The notes beneath the pieces were generated by a model. It had not been told where the DNA came from and made no database searches. It worked only from the letters and a program-made list of their open reading frames with translations. Both the position numbers and the translations under genes were made by a program. From Odiellus spinosus (Eukaryota > Arthropoda > Arachnida > Opiliones > Phalangiidae): a stretch of DNA of 64,000 nt. The DNA lies in NCBI GenBank assembly GCA_963920705.1, contig OY987226.1, forward strand, positions 13,828,501 through 13,892,500, written 5' to 3'. Positions 22,801 through 34,922 of the stretch are shown here, one piece after another (position 1 is the stretch's first letter; every line of letters starts with the position of its first letter).

Positions 22801-25800
22801 ATAACCTTTAGTTTCGTTTATTAACGTAATCACCATGCTCAAACAAGTAGTCGACTTGTTTTCACAGTTATTTGACACTTGTTTGGTGTTAAAGTTAATT
22901 TATAATTGCATGGTTAAAGTGAGAATGCAACCGAACAAGTGATTTTTTATTGGTTCCTTATCGTTTAAATAGGCCTAATCCAACAGTAAAAATTAAAAAC
23001 AAATATTAAGCTAGATATAAATTTAAAACTTACCAGGAAAATAGACTTAGATGGATTCATGTAGATTTCTTTTCATTGATGGGTCAGCGACCAACCGAAT
23101 GTTATTAGAGTTCTCGCCTTAACGACGGGCCTTTGCTCATTGGTCGATGACCCTGCTTCAATGAACTCAGTTAAGCCTATTTTCCGGGTAAGTTTTAAAT
23201 TTATTTCTAGTTTAATAAATTTTTTACTTTTGGATTAGGTCTATTGAAACGATAATGAATCGATAAAAAAATCGCTTGTTGTTGGGTTGCATTCTCCCTT
23301 TAATAAACTGTTTCTCTTAACCATGCAGTAGCAATCTCGTAAATTATTTTAATATTATTATACGCTATTAATATTAAATCCATTATCTTCAGTCGACCAT
23401 AATTTATTAGAGTGGTAAAACAACTAAGATAACGTAATATTAAAAGCGTTCTGATTTTTTCATTTTTTCGAATGTCGACGCCAGAAATATGCCTTCTATT
23501 TGGATAACGAAATGAAAGTGAAAACGGCCTAGTTGGTTTTTGAACTTTTTTCACTTCACTTTCGGGTAACAACGAGTTTTCTATTCTTTTACAACCTTGA
23601 AATTGACCCAAATTAGTAAATTCTCATAGAAAACATGGATTATAAATAATAATTAGGGTTTTTTCAAGGCAGTTACTAAAAATAGCATTTCATAGACTTG
23701 GGAGCTTCTTGAACATTTGAAAGGAGGTAGGATCACTCTTGTGGGATGGAATTTAGGGCGTGGCCTCTGCCTTTCGCAATTAAAATTATTCTTATGTTTA
23801 AAGGTTTTTTTTTTTTGTTTTTTTGTTTAAGACGATTCCAAGACTGCAAAATTTTATAGAACACTTTTAGGCTAAGATGGAATTATAATCAGTAACATAA
23901 TATATATAAGTATGACACTTTCCGTTAATTAAATTCTAAATCATAGTCAAGGTGTGTTTTACTGTGATAGATAAGTACACTGAGCCACAACGAAATGGGA
24001 AGCTTAAAATCATTGGCTCTGTCTACCTTAGCATAATTTGACATTGACCAATCATAGAATTCATTGATAAAATATTCGTTTCTGCAATGAAGGCTTGGTA
24101 AATTTTAGCTGAGATTCAAATAAGTCTGAAAACATTGCTGACTGAACAAGAGTTGCTAAGTGGGCAGATTCCGCCCAAATTGGGGTTCTTTTCGATGGAG
24201 GTTGTGTGAAAAAAAGTTGTTGGTTGTAAAACAGTTTTTTTTTGGGCTGGTTTCTAAAATTAATTAAATTTGCAATTGCCGCTAATTTTCATAGCCCATT
24301 TTCGAAAAAGGAGGTTCCAACACCTTTTTTGTTAGCCGACTGGTAACATATAAATTTATATTTGATAAGAAAGCTTCTTCTAATTCGAACTTTATGGATT
24401 TCAACATGCACTCAACCTTTTTGAGGTGTTTTTAAGCTTCAGCCCACGGATAAATCACGATCGATTTCGACAAAAAAAGATTGTTGACAGATAAATGCCG
24501 TCTTCGATAAACAGCGTGACTATTTTTTTCATTAAGTGTCATACTTATCTCTATTTAAGTTACTTATGGAATTATGTATAAGTATGTACCAAATTCCTTG
24601 CGACGGGAAGGATGGTCCCCAATCCCAACTGAAAGAGCTTTGAATTTTGCGGACGTAGTTGACGTGACATTCTCCGTGTTGAAAAGGGGAGGGGCAAGTG
24701 GGCGGGATGACGTAGTCGTTCAATTGCTCCAAATGTTTTCGTTTTCCGTATTCCACCGCCGAATCGAAGGCGACTTCGATAGTGTTCTCTCCTTCCTGCG
24801 CGGCGTATCAAATTAATTTCGTATAAATCAATCAAAACGACGGAGTTCGTTCTTATCTAGACTTGGATGTTATTATGTTTGGTCTGTCCGACTCTGTCGC
24901 GTCAAAAAATTCCCCAATTCTATTAGCACCGACGCCACAGTCTCGTAAGGGATCGGGGGATGTCAAAACCGGAGGGACGAGAAAATTATTGCTTTTTCCG
25001 AGTTATTTATTGCTATTTAAAGGGTAGTCAAAAAGAAATTGATCTCGTTTTTAAATAATTGACCGCTTCTAATAGTTAATTCTGTTAGTCCGAACTTTTG
25101 GAGTGGCTTGACGCTTAACAAACTCAAAATCCTCTTACATACTTTGACTTTTTAGCTGTTTTTAAGTAATGGGCCTTTGCTGATAGTATCAAGCTACGGG
25201 GCGTGGTTTACTTTTGATAATATAGAGAGCAGACCTTGGCTTAAAGTTATAAAATTCCTGGCGTCAAATTGCCAACGCAAGTATGTTCCTGGTTATTCTA
25301 ATTGTATATATTTAACTTCAGTATTGTTAGTGGGAAATTAAAGATTGGCTATTCGGTCCTAGCTAAATTAAAATTCGTTCTAAACAGCTTTATTGACTAG
25401 TTCACCCTCTCTTTAAATTAAAGAATTCTCTTAGACGGACGATTTATGGACAATTTAGATCGAATAACTATTTCATTGATCCTAAGCCTTTGATTAGACG
25501 TCCCGTGTGTAATATTTTTAGTTCATTGAAAGGCGTGGGCCAACTAGCTGGTGGGTCGGAATTGAAAAGGTCGGTGTACCGTCAGAATATCTTTGACATC
25601 GTAAGCGTAGCGCGTGAACATATTATCGCTGGTGCCCGCCAACCTGCCGTTGATTCGGATTGTCGAGATGGTGTCGAGACCGTGTGCCACCAACAGAACC
25701 CTCTTCTTGTACAAAACCTCTGACGTAACTGAAACGCAAAACCGTAATCCAATCACAAAAACAACATACTTAAGATGATTTTATAGCAACTCGACAAATG

Positions 25801-26864
25801 TTTGTTATTTTAAACTGACATTGTCTTATCAGCAATCAATGGAAATATCCAGTTTTAAAATGTTTTTTGTAGAATCTAGTCTTCAAGAGGACCGGTCTAA
25901 GCCGGTACTTTAGGCGCGCGTGTAACGATTACGTTCCCTAGTTGAGTTTAAACCAAAGGAACCTTACGTGGGTAACAATATTAACCTTTAGTTCACAATG
26001 TCTTCCAAATATAGATGAAACATTTAAAAATTAATATCTTACTCTATGCTCATGGTTACTAAAATAGCATCAGTAAGTTCACAAAACTTATATCCAATAT
26101 TAATATTTCATTATTACGCCCACATATTTAATTACTTAGATTAACTATAGTTAGCATGGTTTAAAAAATTGAATGATATGAGCAAATTCTTACTGGTAAA
26201 CGTTCTTGCAAAAGTCCATTTGTCTCTGCCGATCCATCTGTACAGAACATCGTTTGTTCTGAAGTACGGGTCTCCAATGACCCCGCTTCTCATTAGATCG
26301 GTGTAAATGCCACCCGGTACAGTCGCTGGTATCGTAATACCTGCAACAAATAGTTACCAATATCAATTTCAAATGCGTTTTAAGCTTGTAGGGAGCCCAT
26401 TAAAAATGTTTTGCGTGTATGTCAGCGTTTTCCAAAAGATCTTTGCCCGTTTTAGCGTGTGTTGTAACAACGGTTACCAAATTAAACTCTCGTATAACAA
26501 CGATAGTCCAAACATGGTTTTCTTAACCCATGTTTTCGTGGGAAACAAATATCACTAGATACTTTGAAGCAGTTTTCAGTCAATTTTGGATTTCAAAACA
26601 CTCAAATATTAAAATTAAAATTGATATTTCTTGATCAAACATTACCAGTATGGGTTCAAAGTTTTCTAGTGTCAAAATTCAAAACGTTTCATTCGTAGAC
26701 ATATACAATTAACGTAACTTACTTTGATTCGCATTTTGGGCTTTCCACGGTCCATTCAACGAAATTTTAATTTGTCCCGAAGTTGTGGTTATTCCATTTT
26801 GTGAAGAAACTTGTTGCGCCAGCAAAAGTAGAAAAATTCTCGATATGGTCGCGACGGAGACCAT
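16817..26864 (-). CDS. MANBA: Beta-mannosidase, lysosomal (GH2), complete
   Basis: Fifteen exons on the minus strand join in phase: 26864-26723, 26340-26194, 25728-25580, 24795-24590, 22741-22671, 22598-22411, 22350-22185, 21441-21054, 20567-20377, 20148-19966, 19318-19221, 19089-18942, 17897-17686, 17564-17364 and 17050-16817 (TAA). They give 907 residues; the human enzyme is about 880. The start ATG is followed by a signal peptide ([21 protein letters not shown]). The GH2 sugar-binding and Ig-like domains come next, then the catalytic barrel with [11 protein letters not shown] and [17 protein letters not shown] carries the probable acid/base Glu476, and RFASEYG carries the probable nucleophile Glu573. 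[17 protein letters not shown] and [10 protein letters not shown] are typical of the family. The enzyme removes terminal beta-linked mannose from N-glycan-derived oligosaccharides in the lysosome. No frameshift or missing key residue is seen. Introns 4, 8, 10 and 12 carry repeats listed separately. Confidence 0.95.
18108..18558. mobile_element. TTAA MITE family 1 in beta-mannosidase intron 12
   Basis: Starts TTAAAGTGAGGCTGTCA and ends GTGACAGCCTCACTTAC, so one base of the second TTAA is changed. The GC-rich core is inverted relative to 2641-3118 (GACGTAGTATTGCGGGGAAT). Confidence 0.75.
19471..19536 (-). repeat. tRNA-derived SINE or tRNA pseudogene fragment
   Basis: Read on the minus strand it has GGCAGCTCATATTGATAGAT, then GGTCGCGCTGTAAGCGGAAG, then GGTTGTGCGATCAAAATCCC. 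The order resembles an A box, a tRNA anticodon arm and a B box. The stems are not intact, so it is not a functional tRNA. It lies in beta-mannosidase intron 10. Confidence 0.5.
19657..19790. repeat. Dispersed repeat (GACCGTCGGAC type), copy 1
   Basis: Shares CGACCGTCGGACCTGGGGTA, ACTGAGCCCCATATAATTT and flanking GGGCTCAAG with 37900-38035. In beta-mannosidase intron 10. Confidence 0.65.
20709..20868. repeat. 32-bp minisatellite, five units
   Basis: Units of about 32 bp with ATGGAAAGGAAGTAGTTATT and TTATTCGGTCC, nearly identical to each other. In beta-mannosidase intron 8. Confidence 0.85.
22914..23303. mobile_element. TTAA foldback MITE family 3, copy 1
   Basis: A 390-bp palindromic element in beta-mannosidase intron 4. 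It starts TTAAAGTGAGAATGCAACC and ends GGTTGCATTCTCCCTTTAA. Internal arms pair through CTTACCAGGAAAATAG and CTATTTTCCGGGTAAG. It lies about 170 bp upstream, in the sense of transcription, of exon 5's acceptor. Confidence 0.8.
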
Positions 26865-27465
26865 TATTTCCCTATCTGTATATTCGTAAATAAGCGAGCG
26901 AACAGAATTAAAATACTTTTTATCACTTGAAAAAAAAAAACAAAAAAAACGAAAACTTTATTTTCCTTAGTCTTGAACTTTAGTTTAGGTACTTGACTTA
27001 TTGTTCCCTTATCCTTGACTAAACTTTGTCATATCAAGCGTTGTCTGATAGATAACGGAAAATATTTTAGCTAATCATATATAATGAACCTACTTTTTCG
27101 ATTCGTAACCCGATGGTAACCATAATTGCCTTAATTCATAACAGTTCGTGTTTTTCAATTGCAGAGTTATCGGTGTTTACCGTTATTAGCCAATTAGCCA
27201 CACCCCTCTAATGGGAGGGTGTAAATTATCAATTTTCCTCAATTAACAATTGTAGAATATCAAGGTAGACTCCTATATAACGGTTTACTTTATTAAACCT
27301 AAAACTGGGTACGATAATTAAACATTCCTGTACTTAAGATGGACTTTTAATAAAGGAGTAAGCTTATTCTTTAGAAAAAATCTTCCCCACAAATTGATAT
27401 CAGAAACTTAAATTAATGTCCAGTATAGCGATAGCGTCATAGCTAGAACTATTACCGGGTTCGTA

Positions 27466-27590
27466 CAATACCTGGAAAACCTAGAAAATCTGGAAAAGTC
27501 GGAGAATTTGGAAATCGGTCCAAAAGGTCAGGGAGTTTGGAAATTGATCCAAAAGGTCATGGAAAGTCAGGGAATTTGGACTTTTTTACC
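27466..27590. repeat. Short array related to the 30-bp minisatellite
   Basis: After TACCTGGAAAACC come about three units of the form GGTCAGGGAGTTTGGAAATT with TCCAAAAG. Both the leader and the unit match the large array at 63005-63845. Confidence 0.7.
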
Positions 27591-27800
27591 TCAACTTTAT
27601 TTTAATTTTTGGACCTTAACATCTGATTAAAACTATTTAAATTCTGAAGGCCACGATCATTTTAATTTATAACAAATTCAATGTTTAGAGTCTAACATTT
27701 TCAAGGGGTTTGATCATGATTAAATTCCAGTGCCTTTTAAATTCAGCGATAACCATCCAATTTTTAATTATTTTTAAAATTAGAATACAGCTCATATAAT

Positions 27801-28210
27801 TTAAATGGAGAATGCACCTAACAACAAGTGATTTTTTTTATGGATTTCTTTATCGTTTAAATTGGCCTAATTCACCAGTAAAAAATTACAAAACAAATAT
27901 TAAACTAGAAATAAATTAAGAACTTACCAGAAAAATAGGCTTAGCTGAATTCATGGAGATCCTGAATTTCTTCGCATTGATGGGTCATCAACTAATGAGC
28001 AAAGGTCCGTCTTTAAGGTGAGATCTTTATGAGATTTCCAATAACATTCGATTAGTCGCTGACCCATCAATACAAACAAATTCAGTATCTCGATGAATCC
28101 AGCTAAGCCTTATTTCCGGGTAAGTTTTAAATTTATTTCGAGTTTAATATTTGTTAAACGAGTAGAAATCGATCAAAATCACTCGTTGTTAGGTTGCATT
28201 CTCCCTTTAA
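27801..28210. mobile_element. TTAA foldback MITE family 3, copy 2
   Basis: Starts TTAAATGGAGAATGCACCTA and ends TAGGTTGCATTCTCCCTTTAA in two steps (TTGTTAGGTTGC, then ATTCTCCCTTTAA). Long inverted arms, with GGCTTAGCTGAATTCATGG opposite GATGAATCCAGCTAAGCC. No gene: the open frame on the + strand lies in the right arm. Confidence 0.8.
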
Positions 28211-28607
28211 ATAGGCGAAATATATTCAAAATAGTCCAATCTCATAGAATTATGAACAACTCTTGTACGGTTCCCTGACTTGTACTCACTATCAGCTTAT
28301 AAATTTTAAATCCATATGATAATAATAATATAATGGGATTAAATTTTAAAATTATTCAGTCAATATATTTATGAATTCCTGACTCAATTCAACTGACAAA
28401 ATTTATTTTTATTTATGTTCGAAATTATACTGTACTTTTAATTTATATTTAATTGCTGACGCGATGTAAATTTATTAACTGCCATAATATAATATGGGCT
28501 GAAATGGTTATAACAAGTTTACTGATCATATTTTTGAAAATATACTCACACAAATCAAGTTATTGCGCGGAAACGATAAACTACCCTTATAAATTCGACC
28601 GCGCTAC

Positions 28608-28715
28608 GAAATAAAATCTGTACACCGACTACGTGACTACAACCTTGGCAAATTTGCTTAGCACGTACTCAGTTATTTAATGACTTCAGTACGGTCTACA
28701 AGCTTGTACACCGTG
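28608..28715. repeat. Dispersed repeat (GTACACCGATTA type), copy 2
   Basis: Contains TGTACACCGACTACGTGACT, ACAACCTTGGCAAATTTGC and a closing CTTGTACACCG. Related to copies at 5599 and 58498. Confidence 0.5.
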
Positions 28716-28911
28716 AATTGATCAATCCCTCAGCACCAATACTGCAATAACAATAATTTAACTTTGGACCAACTCAATAATATGGATCAATAGTTTCGTG
28801 AATCCATTCACCTTGACGTATAATTCGGTAATATTTTAAACCCAAGCACCTTCCAATACCGCGAAATCAGAAGATAAATTGCCAATAACTAGTAAATGAA
28901 AAATAAAAGAT

Positions 28912-29708
28912 TTAAGCCCCATTCACACTAGAAATTTGAAATCTTTTAGCGCTGTTAAAATCAGGAATTCATAAATAAAAAGAAAATGAATATTTGTCTT
29001 TCTTTATGAAGTGCACCCCCTTCTATGGGAGAAGGTAGGAAAGAGGAGGCAGATCTTATTGTACTTTAAAACACAGGATCTTAATAACAAGGGCAACCAA
29101 ATGCGACTATTTTGCCATTCACGTCAGCAACGTCAGTTCAATAAGAACCAATAAGATATTTATTAAGCTTTTTATAGGCGTTGAGGGGTGGAGCTCTTTC
29201 TTGGGAATAAATCATATGAAAATTTGTTTTTATCACAACTTAAGAGATATTTGGTCCCCATTTTTCCCTGATGCTTATCGATAATATTTTCAGTTTCTTC
29301 ATACTATTAATAACCGATATTCAAAATGATAAAATTCTCGGTTGACTAATTTTTACGAAATTTTAAAATTAAAATGCTAAAGTATATAGATTTTATTTAT
29401 TTTCCCCGCGCGGTACTTTCACGAAAGAGACCACGCCAAAACGAACGAGAATTATATGTGGGCTCTATTAATTAATAGCCACACGACTATAGTGCTGACG
29501 TAGTATTGCGGGGAATTTTTGTTTTGAAACATTTCGAAGATGTGGCTTATAAAATATATTTTATTTTTACTGTTGAAGTAACTTTTTATATTTCATATCT
29601 ATTTAAGCTTTTTTTAACGACCTTTACGAAAATTCGACTCAAATTTCATTCTAACTTTCGAAATGACTTGAAAACGGATTGAAATTTCCTAGTGTGAATG
29701 CAGCTTAA
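28912..29708. mobile_element. TTAA-bounded element with CATTCACACTAG ends, 797 bp
   Basis: Starts TTAAGCCCCATTCACACTAG and ends CTAGTGTGAATGCAGCTTAA, with AAATTTGAAATC continuing the repeat inside. Its interior includes, at ~29395-29530, an inverted piece of the family 1 core (GACGTAGTATTGCGGGGAAT), so it is composite. Confidence 0.7.
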
Positions 29709-29825
29709 ATGATACTTAGGTTATTAATCGAAATATAATTACCCGTCGGTTCACTTTAATCATTTATGTAAGTTATAATGAGGCCATTGTCTCGATTTTA
29801 TGGCACCCGCATACTAAGATAAGCT

Positions 29826-30550
29826 GTTAGTGAAGTTAAACCCGGGATCGTGTTAATGAACTGTGGGTTAAATAATATATGCCAGCCTAAAACAGTACTT
29901 TCATCTTAGCTCGACTTAATAATATCTCTTTTGCTGACTTTTTTTAAATAATCTTCTCTATAAAGCTTCCGTAATTTCAAGATAAGTGGCTAGTAAATGT
30001 AATATCGGGAAAACGTGTTTATTAAGCGTACTTATAACACCTTAATATATGCGCTTAAACGTACTACAACCTTATCTTGAAATATTTTGTATTGTTCCTT
30101 GTCTGGCTTCTGTCTCCCCCATTCATGAAGTAATATTGTCAGTGAAGTTTAAACGGGGATTCTTTATTTTATACTTATTTAAGTAATCACTGCCTTTAAC
30201 TCTAGTACTATCTTATCATGATAAATATATGTTTTACCTATGAACATCACATCCCAATTTTCAAGTTAAATTGTTAATGAAATTTAAAATGTGAATTTTG
30301 ATTTTTAAACTTATCAAGGAGTTAAAATATTACAAACTCTGCCTTTAACTCTACTACCTTTTTATAGTGAAAAATATAGTTTTATCTACGATCCATCACA
30401 ATGAATTTCAAATTATATTGTTAGTGGAGTTTAAATAGGGAAATGTTTAATTTTACACCTAAAGAGTTATACAGTTGCTGCCTTTAACTGTACTACCTTC
30501 TTGTCATGATAAATATTTAGCTGTTAGTCAAATTTAAACTGGGAAAACCT
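29826..30550. repeat. Degenerate ~100-310-bp tandem repeat
   Basis: A module TTGTTAGTGAAGTTTAAAC recurs with changes at 29826, 30136, ~30268, 30418 and ~30520. It is accompanied by CTGCCTTTAACTCTACTACC and ATGATAAATAT. A single further module is at ~34893. It looks like an old, diverged array. Confidence 0.5.
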
Positions 30551-30556
30551 GTTACT

Positions 30557-30588
30557 TAAAGTGAGGCTATCACCTATTCGATAATTTT
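30557..30588. mobile_element. Terminus of TTAA MITE family 1
   Basis: TTAAAGTGAGGCTATCACC is a family 1 left end with no matching body. It directly abuts the foldback repeat that follows. Confidence 0.5.
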
Positions 30589-30885
30589 TTCACTATTTTT
30601 AGACACGTTTTTGGTTTTTAAATTAATTTCTAAAGTTTGATTAAGTTTGAATAAAAGTAAATATAATTTCGGGCCAATCATATTATTTCAGCCTTCAACA
30701 GCGCTTGTAATGCCCTAATATATAGAATATAATAATAATGTAGAATAGCCCGGACTATTCTCTTAATGTTGTTGAAGGCTGAAATAATATCATTGGTCCG
30801 AATTTATATTTACGTTTATTCAAACTTTACCAAACTTTAGAAATTAATTTAAACAACAAAAACGTGTCTAAAAAATTTGTTTAAA
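30589..30885. repeat. Foldback repeat (GACACGTTTTTGG family)
   Basis: Left arm TTTTTAGACACGTTTTTGGT, right arm AAAAACGTGTCTAAAAA. Near the centre TTATTTCAGCCTTCAACAGC pairs with TGTTGAAGGCTGAAATAA. It is a near-perfect hairpin of about 140-bp arms. Confidence 0.75.
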
Positions 30886-31559
30886 AATTCTCGAATACCT
30901 TTTTTGCCATGGTGATTAACAAAATAAATTCAAATGCTATTCCATTTTTAGCTCCAAGTTTCCCTTTAATGAAAACTAAGCCTTACTTCACTGTTGCTAA
31001 CCCTTAATCTTGATTTATTTCCTCGTTCTTCACCTTGACCAAATGTCATTGTCATTATTTCGGGCGCCCAAAAATAAATTTTAATTAACATATCCTGTAT
31101 TTTTTATTCCCCTTCTGACCCTAATTACATCACAAAGCATATATAAAAGAAAAAAGTTTTTTTTTTTTCTTACCAATTAGTAGTTTTATTTCTTAACTAA
31201 CGATGTGAATGTTGTTAGAGAAACGCGAAATTAATCCATTTTAAGATTTATACACCAACGTATACCTTCACTCCTTGAAAATCCAAACGGAAATGTTCAT
31301 TATTATAGGATCATCTTCTACAACACGAAGAGATATTTATTTTTTCTGGGTACTCGAAATTATGGGGGTCATTCGTAAAGTAGGTTATCTAGGATATTAA
31401 CGTAGGTACAAAAACTATATCGCATATTTCTAAATTAATAAACTTATCAGTATAATCAAGAAGGATCAGATCCTTCTTGGTATAATATAGGAAAAAATTG
31501 TGTTTTTAGAACATACTATACTCGTAATTACCTTTTAATTAGTATTGAAAAAAATCAAT
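30886..31559. other. Intergenic, nothing recognised
   Basis: No supported gene, array or element in this AT-rich stretch. Confidence 0.4.
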
Positions 31560-31930
31560 TTTTTAAAAAGATTATTTGATTTGATTTAAGAAAAGATTAT
31601 TCGATTTAAAAAAAAAGGATTATTAGACTTTTTAAAACGAGTATTCGAATTTGCATATTTTAAAGACAAGTATTCGAATTTGAATTTTTAAAAACGAGTA
31701 TTTGAATTTAAATTTCTAAAAACGACTATTTGAATTTACATTTCTAAAAGCAAGTATTTGAATTTGCATTTTTTTAAAAGCGAGTATTCGAATTTGCAAT
31801 TTTTGAAAACAACGATTAGAATTTGTATTTTTAAAATCGACTATTCGAATTTGCATTTTTAAAAACGACTATTCGAAAAGAATTTTTAAAAAACGACCAT
31901 TGGGCTTATTTAAATTTTCTTTTTTAAAAA
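31560..31930. repeat. Degenerate ~29-30-bp minisatellite
   Basis: About 12 units of the form AACGAGTATTCGAATTTGCA followed by TTTTTAAA, with drifting sequence and length. The two ends fade into AT-rich DNA. Confidence 0.75.
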
Positions 31931-33717
31931 GGATTGTTTGGAAAACAAACTAAACTTGTCCTTGCTAAATATGCCAACCGAATACTGACCTATAGCAAGG
32001 ATTATTCGAGATAACTAACCTAAATTACTTGAGATCGAATTAAAATGTTGTTTTATAATTTAGTTATTAAGATTCGAAAGCTCCTGTTCAAAGCAGTTTT
32101 GCAGAATATTAAAATTGCGTATTAAAATGGCTTCAGCTTTTGCTCGTTATGCAAAATGTTTTGAGAAAAAATAACCATAATACCATTGTAAACTTTATGC
32201 AATTTGGTTTTTCATCCCGGATCACTTCTTAGGTTTTTTTTTCTTGTTAAAGATATATAACCTTGTTATTTTTTGTCTGTTTTGTCGCTCCTACGCTTAA
32301 CGATTTAAAAATAAATTGGATTGCAAGGGCATTGGAGCGAGAAAGATTTACAAAATTTATTAAGATTAATAATATCTTTACGTCGTTAAATAGGCTTTAA
32401 AAAGATATGGCTTTGAAAGGAATTGAAAAAAAAAAAAAAAGAGAGAGAAAAAAATCCAATTTCTTGGACCAGGATTAGGCCTAAGGCAATAATTATATCA
32501 GAACTTGATTCTATATTGGTATATTTGAGTTTAATTTTATATGGGTGCAAGGGTTTGGTTATTCCACTAATTCTTACATTCAATCTTGATTTAATATCTG
32601 TTTAAAAAAGTGATAATATTCATGCATGCACTAAGAGAACATAGCAATTTATCAAAGTAAGGGTTACGGCTGTAACGAGAAATCTTAATTTTAATAACAT
32701 TTTAATAATGCTTATATTAAAACTAACAGGCGTGTGATCTTCATTATCCCGTTTATACTAGTTTGCGAAATATTCAAAGTCTTGGCGGACCGTTTATGTT
32801 AATTTGTATCGACGAAAGAAATTAAAAAATCGAATAGAATAAATTCCTTTAATTATATTTAAAAAAAAATTATATATCATTTTAAGAAATTATTCAAATT
32901 TCATTAAACCCGATTACAGGATATTAAACTAATAATCGTGTTCAAGAGCAGAAACTATTTTTATGCGTAACAGATTTAATATTAGGTATTAATCCACCTA
33001 GTTTGCAAACTGATATTGAATTGACTATACTACTTTCCATAAGGAGGTAGGAATAAGTGTGAGAAGTAATTTGTAGAAAAACTATATACCCCCCCTTGAA
33101 CTAGAGTATATAAACCAAATCGTATAGAAAATTACAGATATAATGAATTCGTTTTGAAAATGATTACGATACAGTTAATATTTTATATTAAATTTATTAA
33201 CCATGGCGAATTAGATATTTAAATATATTCATGCTTCAAACTTTAAAAACTTAATTATTTTTTGGGAAGCAATTTAATCACACAAAGTACTACTCGTGTT
33301 AGCTGGGTTGAAAATGAAATTAAAGTTTTTGAGGTTTAAAGCATGAAATATCAGTTTCATAAATTAAAATTGTTATTTAGTTATGTTTTAGCATTCAAAA
33401 GTTAGTCTTCCGTTTTAATATAATTAACTTACTACTAGAGAAATGTAGTGTAGTTAAATGGTGATTTCAAATTAATTCGTTCAAAACAAAATTTCATTAT
33501 ATCTGTATATCTGTTCTTCACTGTATTTTGCAATAAAAGTAAAATTCAGAAAATAAATTAAGAATTGACAATATTATTTAATGTCAAAAGTTTAGGAATT
33601 TTTCATTGAAAACCGCCCGTGTACTGGAATAGGTCTACCATAACAAATTCCACAAAAGTTATTAGCGCCCAGTATATATTGTAACTCTATCAGCAAACGC
33701 AAACATTTGCGTCATAT
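31931..33717. other. Intergenic, AT-rich, no gene seen
   Basis: Contains short homopolymer runs such as poly(A) at ~32425 and no exon-like stretch. The open frames here are low-complexity. Confidence 0.4.
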
Positions 33718-34527
33718 TTAAAGGGAAAGGCAACCCAACTTTAAAAGTACTTCCATTGGAAAGAGCATGCTTAAAAACCTACAAATCAAAACACATTATA
33801 GTGATTTAAGTCTTGGTTAATTTATAAATATCATTTTAAAACCGAAATTTACGTTCCTAGAAGAACGCCATATTTGCTTCCCGGCATTTCGAGTTTTAAA
33901 AATAAGGATCCGCTTCAATGATTGGCCTTTAAGTCACCCAATAAAGATTCGCTAAACGAAGGCCATTCGAGTCGGCTGCAGTCGGATCGTCTGTTCGTAA
34001 CTTCGTAAGAAGACCCGTAATTTTGTGATTGTGATTTCTAACTTTCTACGAAAACATGCCTAATTGCGTAATTAATGAATGCAGTTTAGTTCTTACCTTC
34101 TAATTCTTCAAATCAACTTAAGACTCGGTTAATACCTAGTACTGACTACTACTAGCTCAGCTGGCCGACCGACCTTCGGGTTAGTGTTCGCGCGCGGGAT
34201 CCTTCGGAAGTAGCCTATGTTTCGGCCCGGCATATCTTATTTGACTCTAAAGAAATTGAGCGCGCTTATACCCACATCTATTTTCAGCTAGAGTCAAGTG
34301 ACTTTAGGTGAGAAATAAACCAATCGGCGAAGCCGATCCTCAGCAGGCATCGAAAGGGTATGAAAAAACTAAAATGGCGTTCACTAGACATCACTTTTTG
34401 CTTATAATAAACGCAAATATCTTAATATCTACTAACTATTAAATTTTTTGCGATATGATATTAGTCGTTTTAATATACGCTCTATAATTTAAGACACACT
34501 TTTTTTTATCCCGGTCTGTACCTTTAA
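33718..34527. mobile_element. TTAA MITE family 2, long copy (810 bp)
   Basis: Starts TTAAAGGGAAAGGCAACCC and ends CGGTCTGTACCTTTAA, with TTAA at each end. It is almost identical to 59171-59940, differing chiefly by an extra ~40 bp near 34190-34255. A short ATG frame at 34056 (MPNCVINECS) stops soon after. Confidence 0.85.
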
Positions 34528-34922
34528 GCTGGAGCCCTCCCGAGTGAAAAAAAAAAAAAAAAAGCTTTCACCCCGGTTATGCTTCAGGTATTTGGACTCT
34601 TCCTCGATATTTTGAGTCAGGATTCATAGGAGGGAGGAATTTAGGCGACAGCGCTTTCGAAACATCCCTTCCTATGTTCAGAAATTGTCCGAGTGAGGCG
34701 TTCTTTACGCCGAGGACGACCGCTTTGCTCTATGGGGTCTCAAATCAATCTTCTCCCATACGACAAAAGTTTCAATTTGCGGATAGCGTATCATTACTGG
34801 GCCTTAATTACTTTTGTCCACCGTCCGACCTTTATAGGCGCGCACCTTCGTAAATCCAATAAGTACCGTGTTATTGCTATAGCCAATTAAATATTGTCAG
34901 TGAAGTTGGGAGTCTATTGAAT
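34528..34922. other. Probable 3' flank of the secreted-protein gene
   Basis: Lies immediately beyond the stop codon of the minus-strand gene. It is GC-richer than its surroundings, with an A-run at ~34548-34563. No exon is recognised and no canonical poly(A) hexamer is near the stop. Confidence 0.35.

Noticed and set aside
23300..23611. 103-codon minus-strand frame in beta-mannosidase intron 4
   Set aside because: Low-complexity AT-rich sequence adjacent to a MITE, with no motif.
24574..24816. 80-codon + strand open frame
   Set aside because: It is the antisense shadow of beta-mannosidase exon 4.
25490..25723. 77-codon + strand open frame
   Set aside because: It is the antisense shadow of beta-mannosidase exon 3.
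34056..34100. Start of a THAP-like transposase (MPNCVINEC) in the family 2 element
   Set aside because: The frame stops after about 15 codons, and the cysteine pattern alone is too weak.
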